This document shows positions 55,548 to 64,000 of a stretch of 64,000 nt of DNA, piece by piece. Below the pieces are notes generated by a model. That model worked only from the letters and a program-made list of their open reading frames with translations. It searched no databases and was not told where the DNA came from. The stretch comes from Cryptococcus deneoformans JEC21 (taxonomy: Eukaryota > Basidiomycota > Tremellomycetes > Tremellales > Cryptococcaceae). The stretch lies in assembly GCF_000091045.1 (NCBI RefSeq), contig NC_006683.1:552061-616060 (forward strand). The letters are read 5' to 3'. The first letter of the stretch is position 1; each line of letters begins with the position of its first letter. Both the position numbers and the translations under genes were made by a program.

Positions 55548-55930
55548 TGTAGTTCTTTTGAGTGCTTGTGAGTCCCACTTCCTACTTGGAATGTGGTTTT
55601 ATGCTAACTGGGCGGACTTTAGTAATTATAGCTTTGTTGACACTCTGCCCAGGTATGCTTGTAACTTCTTCTTTATCTTTAGAAAGAGAGCCCTTTTCCT
55701 TTGGTTGTCCGCGACCTGCTGTAGTTCTTTTGAGTGCTTTAATTATAGCTTCGTTGACACTCTGCCCAGTGATCAACAAACATATGCAAACTCATAGACC
55801 GCTTCTGCGCCCGGACAATCCAACTACCTCTTTCCTTGCCACCGACTAGACAACAGTCGTGTTCCAGCCGTCTCTCTTTCAATCAAATCAAGCCGAACTC
55901 TTCAGTGAACATCCCCCCTGGGTTGTTACA
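55548..55930 (+). repeat. RT-D 5' LTR, probably lacking its left part, with unspliced-plus-spliced duplication
   Basis: It begins at the RT-C LTR edge and ends GGGTTGTTACA, then C(T)7. Block a (55548-55567), a 55-bp GT-AG intron (55568-55622, GTGAGT...GCTAAC...TTTAG), block b (55623-55652) and 67 nt of a second intron (from CAG|GTATGC) are followed by block a again (55720-55739) joined directly to block b (55740-55769) and new sequence TGATCAACAAAC. Confidence 0.85.
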
Positions 55931-55955
55931 CTTTTTTTAAGCGAATCTCAACTGC

Positions 55956-58900
55956 ATGAGCTCTGCTGAGCCACCAGAAAAATTTTTTGACACCATTACA
56001 CCTATTGAAGATCAATCCAAACCACGACTTCGGCAAGATACACCATTTCCCGAAATGACAACACCCCCTACAGACAAGGAATCCCTACAGAGGAAGATCA
56101 AACAGATAGAGGACGAGAGAAAGCGGGAGAGAGAGGAGCACAAGCGCGAAATGGCGGAGCTACAAGCACAAATGCGAGGTCTCCTCAAACGCGAGGCCGA
56201 GAAGCGCGACCTCCCTCCACACAATCCCGCCACTTCCAGCTTACCTGCCAAATCAGAGTCCCCTCATCCTCCTATTATGTATGATTCTCTCCCCCAACCC
56301 AAATATTCCTTTCCAGTCCTCTCTGAACATGCCGACGCAGCGGCTATTCACCAACACATCTCGAAGCTTCGCAGCATCTTTACCCTCATGGCCGCTGGTT
56401 ACCGCTATGAACCCACCGCTTTTGAGGCCCGCAAGCTCGCCCACGCCGCCCAGTCTCTTACTGGTATCCGCCATCTTCAATTTCTCGAAGGTGATGGCCT
56501 CCAATGTCGCACCTTTGATGACTGGGCAAAAGCTTTCAAGTCTGCAATGCTTCCGCTCGGCTGGGTATCCGAGACCGAAAAGAAAATCTATTCTCTTCAA
56601 CCCCAGCTCCTCCGACTTGACAAAATCCCATTGGCCATCATGGATTTCAAACAGTGGTTCGCCCTCCTGAAGGATTCCGACAGCCCAATGTCCGAAGACG
56701 TTGCTACACACTGGCTGCGAAACCACATGACACCTGGTCTTTTGGCGGAGCTTGAACGGGACTTTGGTGGTGAGAATCAGCTTCGTCAGGCCAGTTTAGC
56801 TGAACTTCTCAAGCATATGGAAATCTGTGCCACCAGACTCCTTCGCTACCAGTCCGCTTTCGCCCCCATCGCGCCCACCCGCACGCCGATCGCTGCTGTC
56901 TCGCCCGAAGCGTCTTCGCCCATCGACATTGCTCAATGGCTCAACCCACGACTTCCGCTCCCCAAGGGTGGTGCTGGTCGCCGCGCTCGAGCTCACCTTG
57001 CCAGTGAACAGCGATGCTTCCTCTGCCGCCAACCCGGTCACAAGTCTCCCGACTGCCCAAAGCGCAAGGAACCCACGGCAATCGCTGCTGTAAGCACCTT
57101 CGACCATGAGGAAGCGGAATTTGAGCAGGAGGAGGGGGAGATGTTTGCCGAGGTATTAGCCACACACCTTGCGCCGGAGCTGTCAGTCCCACCCATCCTT
57201 CTCGAATGTCGCATAGGCACTAATGGGTCACCCTTCCTCGCCCTCTTCGACACAGGAGCAACAGTCACTCTAGTTGATCCGTCCCTCATCACCACCCACC
57301 AACTCCAAACTTATCCATCAGAGCAACGGCGGGTGGTATCGTTAGCAGGAGGAGCACGGGGTCCAGCTTTACAACGTCGTGTAGGAGTAGAGGTATGCAT
57401 CCAGAATCAAGTCTTCGCACTACATGGTTATGTCATGCCCCTACATGCCCGCTATAAAGTCATCCTAGGCCTGGATTTCATCCGCTCTCATGGGCTCCTC
57501 AGCGGTGCTTCTCGGCTAGGCAATCTCGCTCCTGACCTCCTTGGCCCCGTGGTTGCTTCAGTGACGACCGCTGATGGGTATGAGGACCTCCGCCTAGCAA
57601 TCCTGCATGAGTATCACGACATTTTCCCAGACAATATTGGTGAAGTTGCAAATTACCCACCAATCTGTGATGCCAACTCAAAGGTCCGCCACCATATCAA
57701 CCTCACCCCCGGTGCGATACCCTTCAAATCCGCGAGTTATCGATCCCCTCACATGTGGCGACAGCAGTTAATTGAAGAGATCCAGAAACATCGGGAGGCT
57801 GGCCGATTGCGACCCTCCAGTTCGCCGTGGGCAGCACCGGCGTTCTTGGTTAAGAAGGAGAATGGAAAATTTCGGTTTATCTGTGATTATCGGGGCCTTA
57901 ACAAAGTCACTACTCCAGACTCCACGCCAGTTCCCAATGTCGACGACATCCTCCATCGAGCTGCTTGTGGTAAAATCTTTGCCAAAATTGACCTGTCTGA
58001 TGCCTTCTTCCAAACACTTATGCATGAACCAGACATCGAAAAAACAGCCATTACTACCGAACTCGGCCTATTTGAATGGGTAGTTATGCCACAAGGTGCT
58101 TGCAACTCACCTGCTACTCAACAACGCTGACTAAATGAGGCCCTCCGTGGGTTGCTGGGGGATTCTTGTGAAGCTTATGTTGATGATATCATTGTCTGGG
58201 CTGCTGATGCCGAGGATCTTGACAAACGGTTGCGAGCAGTGCTGGCTGCCTTACGAAAATCGGGGCTTGTGTGCTCTCCCACCAAGTCTGAATTTTTTCG
58301 CCACAAAGTCAAATTTCTTGGTCACGTGATATCCGCCAACCACATCGGCCCAGACCCCGCCAAACTCCGCACCATCGCCTCCTGGCCGCTCCCTCAGTCN
58401 GTCAAAGAGCTGCGATCCTTTCTAGGCCTCCTCCAATACCTCAGAAAATTCATACCGAGCCTAGCTACCCACACACGAACCCTTACCACCCTCCTCCCGC
58501 CGACTCCAGCTGCCGAGAAAGCCTGGGAGAAGCAACAGCGTGCACTCCGGAAGGGCCAGTCCCCCAAGGATGTCCTGTCATGGGTCTGGGCATGGTCTAG
58601 TGAAGCGACCGCCGCGTTTGAGATTCTGAAGGCGAAAGTGGCGGAGATTTCTGGCCTCCGGCCATTGGACTATGCAGCTGCGTTATCCGGCGAGTGCCCC
58701 ATCTACCTTTTCACTGATGCAAGCAATCACGGCACTGGCGCCTGGCTTGGTCAAGGCCCTGATCCCGATCATGCATTTCCAGTTGCTTACGACTCTCGCA
58801 GTTTATCAGCCGCCGAACGCAACTATCCAACACATGAGAAAGAACTCTTGGCCATCGTCCGTGCCCTCAAACTCTGGCGGCCTCTCCTTCTGGATGTCCC

Positions 58901-59304
58901 CATTCAAGTTCAGACCGACCACTTCACTCTCAAATGGTTCCTCCAACAGCGCGACCTATCCGAACGCCAAAAGCGCTGGCTGGGCGTCCTATCCCGGTTC
59001 GACTTGCGTATTGACCACATCTCAGGTGTCAATAACTTCATCGCAGATGCCCTCTCTCGGCTTGGCGGTGTCGATGATGAGCAGGATGGTATGGAGACAG
59101 CTGAAGTCAGTGTAGCAGTCCTCGGTCTCCTCGGCCAAGACACATCCACCATCACCAAGGTCATGCAAGGCTACGCTCAAGATCAGGTCATGGGAGCATG
59201 GTTGCAAGAGGAGGATAGGGCACCTGGAGTAACGTTGGAGAATGTTGAGAATGGTCAAGGAGTACATCAGGTGTTGCGATGGGAAGGCAGGCTATGTGTA
59301 CCCG
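55956..59304 (+). pseudogene. RT-D gag-pol, one nonsense codon and 3' truncation
   Basis: One frame from MSSAEPPEKFFD. It has a basic/acidic helix (KREREEHKREMAELQAQM), zinc knuckle near 353 (CFLCRQPGHKSPDC), protease near 431 (LFDTGATVTLVDP), RT (KIDLSDAFFQTLM; AYVDDIIVW near 742), RNase H (LFTDASNHGTGAWLG; QTDHFTLKWFLQQR; ADALSR) and the beginning of the linker to integrase. TGA at 58128-58130 replaces the second Arg of the QQRRLNEA motif seen in RT-A, RT-C and RT-E; the frame is otherwise continuous across it. N at 58400 makes one residue unknown. The frame ends where the RT-E LTR begins at 59305, so integrase is absent. Confidence 0.9.
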
Positions 59305-59802
59305 TGTAGGCACTGGGGGGTGCCTCACTGCGTTCGGTTGGCGTTCGAGAAGGATGGGCGTTCGTGGTATAGGTCTAGAGGGCGTTCGGATGCGTTCGAG
59401 GAAGCGTTCGGTGTTTGTTTATAGTTATAGTGGTCTACTGGATGCGAAACTAGCAATGGTTGATATGCATGAGTTTCGCTAGAGAAAGAGAAAACTATAA
59501 CTATGTATGAGATCTATATATATATATATGGATGTATGCAGAAACAAACAGAAGTCCATCGAAAAAAGGGGCAGAGATCCGGCGAAGTCCGCCGCCGCGT
59601 CTCGGCAGCAATTGCCGGTCCTATGCATGAGAATAAAATATCATGCATAGGATAAAGGCGGGACAGAGCTCGATGCCGCGTTTCGGCGAAGTCCGAAAAA
59701 CGCGTTTCGGCATCAAATCTCACTTACCAACATCGACCAATGCATAGGAATAAATCCTACCATATGGTGAGAACAAGTGGTGGTAAGGGCTCTGCACTTA
59801 CA
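59305..59802 (-). repeat. RT-E 3' LTR
   Basis: TGTAGGCACTGGG at the left and GCTCTGCACTTACA at the right, the reverse of the solo copy at 46238. It is inserted in RT-D pol (left flank ACCCG). On the minus strand it follows a polypurine tract. Confidence 0.93.
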
Positions 59803-59815
59803 CTCTCCCCCGTCC
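59803..59815 (-). other. RT-E polypurine tract
   Basis: On the minus strand GGACGGGGGAGAG lies directly before the 3' LTR. Confidence 0.75.
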
Positions 59816-60161
59816 AGATGAGAGCCAGGGGAAGACTCGACCGGATCAAAGGCTAAAAGAAAGAATTAAGAGAAAGGGCAAAGGAACGTAAAATTGAAAA
59901 GGAGAGAATAGGGGCAAAAGAACGAACGATCACCAGGCCGTGGGGACTGCCGGCGCCCTCCTGTCAACACGTTACTTTCCAAATCCATCCACGTCGGAAG
60001 GACTGGGCAGGAGAACACTCTGTGAGAAAGTCCTGTTAATTTAGTCTTGCTGAGTGCAAGCCAGGGAAAAAAACCAATAATGGCCAAAAAACCCACGGAG
60101 GAACACAAGCAGCCCCCCAGACACGTGTACAAAGGAAAACAGGAGCAAACAGGGAGGGGAC
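59816..60161. other. RT-E 3' untranslated region
   Basis: About 350 bp between the pol stop and the polypurine tract. No frame or secondary feature is supported. Unlike RT-B, there is no room for an extra gene. Confidence 0.5.
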
Positions 60162-63100
60162 TCACAAGGCCAGCTCGTCGTCGCCTATATATTCNTCATA
60201 TAAGGCCCGGAAACCATCGTGTGTACGCAAGTCGTCGAGATTCCTCCATTGGCCATTAGGACCGTCGCCGCTGAGTACTACCCGGAGTTGCCTATGACCG
60301 CGATATACTCGATCATCCAGGATTTGGAGAATGCTGCGACGTCCATTGTCCAATTGGTGGGTTACCGGTGATGTTTGATGGAACCTAGGCGACGACAGAT
60401 AAGGCTTAAGGAGATGACCATGGAATTTTGGGTATGTCCGGTCATTCATATGGAGACGGTACACTGAAAGAGTAGGGTCAGCTTCCTGTACTTGGTAAGG
60501 CCCCTGGAAGCGGGGGAAGAACTTAGCAGCGCGATATTCCCCGTCTCCAGCACGAAATTCCTTCAACCTATTTCGGGTATCCAACCACACCCAATCCCCA
60601 ACCTTGTAAACTACTTCAGGCCGGCGATGGCGATTGGCCTGGACGGCCATACGATGCTTCGCCAAAAGGAGGTTATCGCGGGCGTCGGCTAGCGAGAGGT
60701 CAGTGCGATCCGCAGCGAGAGTCCATTCAGCCCGCGTAGGAAGAGACGCCTGGATGAAGGAGGGAGGGCGGGGAAGGCTAGGAAGGGTACGTAGTCGGCG
60801 ACCCAAAACCAGTTGTACCGGAGAGAAACCTGTGGAACGTCTGACAGTATTATTCATGGCTTGGGAAACACGAGGAAGGTACTTAACCCAAGATTTGCCA
60901 TGTCGGTCCACCCAGCTACGAAGGAGTTGAACCACCGTCTTGTTCGTACGCTCCGAGGCGCTGTCGGTTTGCGGATGGAAGGCCGTGGACATCTTGAGCT
61001 TGACGTTCTGCTGCTCCCAGAGGGTCGTCCAAAATCGTGAGGTAAATAGTGTATCGCGATCGGACGTAATAGAGAGCGGGAGGCCATAGCGAGAAACCCA
61101 TCTGTCCCAAACCAAGATAGCGAGGTCGCGAGCGTTAATAGTGGTAGAACATGGAACCAATTCAATTAACCCGGTTAGTCTATCCGTGATCGTGAGAAGG
61201 TAGTCATGTCCGCCGGAAGAAGGGAGTGGTCCCACGAAATCGATAGCGATGTCATCGAATTTATCGCATGGGACCGGGAGCAGATGCAAAGGACCAGCCG
61301 GTTTCGTCGTGGGTGCGTTCGCCTGTTGACATAAATGGCACGCACGGACAAACTCACGAACATCCTTGGACATTGTCTCCCAAAAGTATCCACTCCTGAG
61401 TACCTCCATGGTTTTCTCCACTCCCAGATGCCCAGCAGTGCCTTCATGGGCTTGCCGCATAAGTTCCTCACGAAGTGTATTAACGTCCGGAATGCATAAG
61501 CGGTTGTCAACGAGGAGAAGTCGGTGGGAATCATGATCATGGAAGGTAACACCTGGAGCAGTAGACGGATCAGCAAGCCATTCTTTGAATAATACATCAC
61601 CTTGATAACCCTGCGCAATCGCGCGAAGGGTGTCCGGATCCAAAGTGGGCTCGTATGTCATTGTGGCATGAACTGAAACCGGTGATTGATCCAGAGAGGG
61701 GTCGGCAGGTTCGGCGGCGTCCGAAGGAGCATGACGAGAGAGGTAATCGGCGAGAGTATTGAACTCCCCTTTGATGTATTCGATGCGGAGGTCGAAATCC
61801 TTCAGAGTACTCAGCCACCGAAGCTGACGGGGAGAGAGATTACGTTGACCTAGGAACCATTGAAGGGTAAAGTGATCGCAGTAGACGTGGACTGGAATGC
61901 CGTATAACAGAGGGCGCCAATGATCGAGGGCATTAATAATCGCCAGCAGCTCACGGTCGTGTACTGGATAGTTCCGTTGTGCACTATTGAAGGTGCGCGA
62001 ATCGTAGGCCACGGGCTGGGCGGACTCCCGAGAGGTACCGACACCAATCCAAGCGCCAGTACCTGTGTTGGAAGCGTCGGTGAATAGAAAGACCTGCTGC
62101 TTTCCCGCTTTGACAGCATCATAATCGATAACGGCAAGACAGGGGACAGTACTCACCGCGCGTCGAGTCGCTTCAAAGGCCGCCTTCTCCGCAGGGCCGA
62201 ACGACCATCTCCAACCAGTCCATCCCTCGGGGAGGTGTCCCTTATGCATCTTGACAGCCTTGTAGTAAGCTTTCTCAGCCGCCGCATTCGGAGGAAGAGT
62301 GGCGTGAAGCACGGCGGTGTGGTCGGCCAGGTTTGGTACGAAATCGCGAAGGTAGTTAACGAGACCGAGGAACGAGTGAAGTTGGTGAGAATTGACCGGG
62401 AGGGGGAACTGCTCGACGCGTGCTATTTTGGCGGGGTCGGGCAGAATCTGTCCGGGGCAGATGATATGGCCTAAGAACGCTACTTCGTCGAGGAACAGCT
62501 TTGACTTCTCATGCGAGCAGCGAAGACCACTTCGACGTAGGGCAGAAAGAACACTCACAATATTATCATGCAGGTCCTTAGCATCCTTCCCCCATATGAT
62601 GATATCGTCCACGTAAGCCTCGCAACATTCCCCAGTTAAACCTTGTAACGCCTCATTAATGCGACGCTGTTGAGCGGCCGGCGCGTTCCGGATCCCTTGA
62701 GGCATTACCACCCACTCTAGGAGACCGAGAGGAGTGGTGATAGCGGTTTTCGGGATGTCCTCCTCCTTCATTAGCGTCTGGAAAAAGGCATCCTTACAGT
62801 CAAGTTTTGCGAAAATCTTGCCCTTCCTAGCGGCACGGTGGAGGATATCCTGGACGTTCCCCATAGGGTACATGTCGGGGACCGTGACATTGTTCAGAGC
62901 ACGGAAATCGCAGACCATTCGGAATTTGCCATTACCTTTGGAAACGAGGAACGCCGGGGAGGCCCAAGGGGAACTAAAGTATCGAAGACGTCCTGCATTC
63001 AGATGTTCTAATAACATCTCTCGGAAACGGGGAAGCAGGGCTTCCGGTACTCGATAGGGTGGCGAGCGGTGGGGAGTAGCACCATGTTTCAGGTTAATTT

Positions 63101-64000
63101 CGAAACGCACGCCAGACTTTGTTTTGGAGATGGTGGGGAAATTTCGCACGTCGCCTAGGTCGTCGCAGAAAACATCGTGGAATTCGGTCTGAAGCTTGCG
63201 TAGAACATCCGTCAGACTGTCGGACTCGGCGGCCACGCGGGTCTGCGAAAGATTGGGGCGGGTGTCGGCGAATGACACTGTGGCGGTAGTCGAGGCGGGA
63301 TTTGCGGCGGCGTGGGAAACTGGCGCACCTAACTTTTGCAAGCCTAACGCAGACAAGTTCACACCGCCCGCCTCCAATAACCGAACGAAAGAATTTGATT
63401 CCGCGAGTAATCCGTGCCGCGCGAAGAAATTTAGTCCTAAGATACCATCGTAGGTACCGTGCAGATCCATCAGGACACCATCGACTCGATACATGCGACC
63501 ACCTAGGGAAAACGACCCGACGACCATATCTGTGACCAACGGACCCGCCAAACCTCCGGCTAGACGCACTCGCATCCGTACCAACCCTTTCTTCACTTCC
63601 CAGCCCAGTCTCGCCGCCAACCTCGGATCCACAAAGGTTGTGGACGCCCCCGTGTCGAGTAAGAATTTAGGGGAGGGGGCTGATAAACGGCTGTCAGCGG
63701 AGACTGGGACGGATATGGAGAGCAAAGGATGGAAAAGAGCGTACGTCGCGTCACAGGTATCATCATCGGCTGGAGGAACGGTTTGGGCTAACGTCAGATA
63801 GGCCGAGGTGGCATCGCCTGCCGTCAGTTCAGTCTCGAGTTGGTTGACCTTAGGAGTCGGAGCGCGTGTACGGGTAGGGCACTTGGAATGCTGATGCCCC
63901 GTTTTACGACAATCGTAGCATCGGTTCTCTTTGCGGAAGACTTCACGGATATGGCGGCCCGCCGGGGAGAGATAGTATGGCAGAGCGTGGGAAGGGTCGT
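60162..64000 (-). CDS. RT-E gag-pol, open to the window edge
   Basis: The frame is open on the minus strand from the window end to a stop at 60162; the gag start lies outside. From the right: end of gag with zinc knuckle CYDCRKTGHQHSKC (about 63920-63880), protease (LLDTGASTTFVDP), RT (KLDCKDAFFQTLM; AYVDDIII), RNase H (LFTDASNTGTGAWIG; YCDHFTLQWFLGQR), integrase zinc finger (RQAHEGTAGHLG; CHLCQQ), DDE core (IAIDFVGPLP; ITSDRDTLF; TDSASERTNK), then a tail with SILQILDDRVYRGHRQL and a Trp, similar to a chromodomain that lacks most of the aromatic cage. No internal stop is present. One residue is unknown because of N at 60195. It is closely related to RT-C in gag and pol. Confidence 0.93.
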   Translation of the reverse strand, partial: DPSHALPYYLSPAGRHIREVFRKENRCYDCRKTGHQHSKCPTRTRAPTPKVNQLETELTAGDATSAYLTLAQTVPPADDDTCDATYALFHPLLSISVPVSADSRLSAPSPKFLLDTGASTTFVDPRLAARLGWEVKKGLVRMRVRLAGGLAGPLVTDMVVGSFSLGGRMYRVDGVLMDLHGTYDGILGLNFFARHGLLAESNSFVRLLEAGGVNLSALGLQKLGAPVSHAAANPASTTATVSFADTRPNLSQTRVAAESDSLTDVLRKLQTEFHDVFCDDLGDVRNFPTISKTKSGVRFEINLKHGATPHRSPPYRVPEALLPRFREMLLEHLNAGRLRYFSSPWASPAFLVSKGNGKFRMVCDFRALNNVTVPDMYPMGNVQDILHRAARKGKIFAKLDCKDAFFQTLMKEEDIPKTAITTPLGLLEWVVMPQGIRNAPAAQQRRINEALQGLTGECCEAYVDDIIIWGKDAKDLHDNIVSVLSALRRSGLRCSHEKSKLFLDEVAFLGHIICPGQILPDPAKIARVEQFPLPVNSHQLHSFLGLVNYLRDFVPNLADHTAVLHATLPPNAAAEKAYYKAVKMHKGHLPEGWTGWRWSFGPAEKAAFEATRRAVSTVPCLAVIDYDAVKAGKQQVFLFTDASNTGTGAWIGVGTSRESAQPVAYDSRTFNSAQRNYPVHDRELLAIINALDHWRPLLYGIPVHVYCDHFTLQWFLGQRNLSPRQLRWLSTLKDFDLRIEYIKGEFNTLADYLSRHAPSDAAEPADPSLDQSPVSVHATMTYEPTLDPDTLRAIAQGYQGDVLFKEWLADPSTAPGVTFHDHDSHRLLLVDNRLCIPDVNTLREELMRQAHEGTAGHLGVEKTMEVLRSGYFWETMSKDVREFVRACHLCQQANAPTTKPAGPLHLLPVPCDKFDDIAIDFVGPLPSSGGHDYLLTITDRLTGLIELVPCSTTINARDLAILVWDRWVSRYGLPLSITSDRDTLFTSRFWTTLWEQQNVKLKMSTAFHPQTDSASERTNKTVVQLLRSWVDRHGKSWVKYLPRVSQAMNNTVRRSTGFSPVQLVLGRRLRTLPSLPRPPSFIQASLPTRAEWTLAADRTDLSLADARDNLLLAKHRMAVQANRHRRPEVVYKVGDWVWLDTRNRLKEFRAGDGEYRAAKFFPRFQGPYQVQEADPTLSVYRLHMNDRTYPKFHGHLLKPYLSSPRFHQTSPVTHQLDNGRRSILQILDDRVYRGHRQLRVVLSGDGPNGQWRNLDDLRTHDGFRALYXEYIGDDELAL

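Noticed and set aside
17881..64000. Repeat-induced point mutation (RIP) as the cause of the stop codons
   Set aside because: Typical RIP would also create TAA/TAG from CAA/CAG and many CpA-to-TpA changes. RT-C and RT-E remain fully open, and the stops are almost all of the CGA-to-TGA type.
1..64000. CRISPR arrays, bacterial operons or ribosome-binding sites
   Set aside because: The window is spliced eukaryotic DNA; short repeats present are LTR arrays and minisatellites without spacer structure.

Overview
The window looks like nuclear DNA of a basidiomycete yeast of the Cryptococcus neoformans/gattii type. The genes carry many short (about 45-90 bp) GT-AG introns with CTAAC/CTGAC-like branch sites and occur about one per 3 kb up to 18 kb. 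The remaining 46 kb is almost entirely nested LTR retrotransposons of the Ty3/gypsy type plus CACTA-like DNA transposons. That layout matches what is known of Cryptococcus regional centromeres, which are gene-free and rich in Tcn retroelements. The species and the centromere assignment are inferences. There is one assembly gap (25997-26100) and there are isolated N bases at 58400 and 60195.

Gene-rich arm, 1-18 kb: the 3' end of a B-box protein resembling the abscission regulator ANCHR/ZFYVE19, followed by a decayed tandem copy of its last exon; mitochondrial ribosomal protein uS12m (-); the 60S-assembly protein Nop4/RBM28 (+, 7 exons); a VHS-GAT membrane-traffic adaptor (-, 7 exons); an Hrp1-like RNA-binding protein (+, 8 exons); a Def1-like CUE/Gln-rich protein (+, 6 exons); and an unrecognised 394-residue protein that is the last host-like gene. 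Exon joins were worked out from frame and splice consensus. Several neighbours share divergent promoters (uS12m/NOP4, VHS/HRP1).

Repeat-rich block, 18-64 kb. I use local family names RT-A to RT-E. Solo RT-B LTRs lie at 18.3, 19.2 and 28.1 kb. A 66-bp minisatellite, a SANT-like gene remnant, an old decayed pol and an inverted LTR pair follow. CACTA-1 (26939-30285) has matching termini and a 3-bp target duplication and carries a multi-exon gene I do not recognise. CACTA-2 starts at 30674 and carries a broken tnp2-like transposase. RT-A supplies an LTR plus gag-PR-RT at 35.5-39.6 kb, then an inverted LTR and integrase at 39.6-42.2 kb. RT-B (42.2-50.4 kb) is a chromodomain element with a truncated 5' LTR, a solo RT-E LTR inside pol, and an antisense four-exon gene between pol and the 3' LTR. 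RT-C (-) is an open gag-pol frame cut by RT-B. RT-D (+) is cut by RT-E (-), which runs off the window.

The observations I rate highest are these. (1) An antisense, intron-containing Cys-rich gene lies inside RT-B. (2) The LTRs of two families (RT-A and RT-D) each contain an unspliced segment followed directly by the spliced version of the same segment, which suggests jumps between spliced and unspliced RNA during reverse transcription. (3) RT-B has a primer-binding site perfectly complementary to its own LTR, which suggests self-priming. (4) CACTA-1 carries a gene of unknown function. (5) All but one of the in-frame stops I located in otherwise readable transposon frames are TGA at positions that would be CGA, which is what deamination of methylated CpG would leave.
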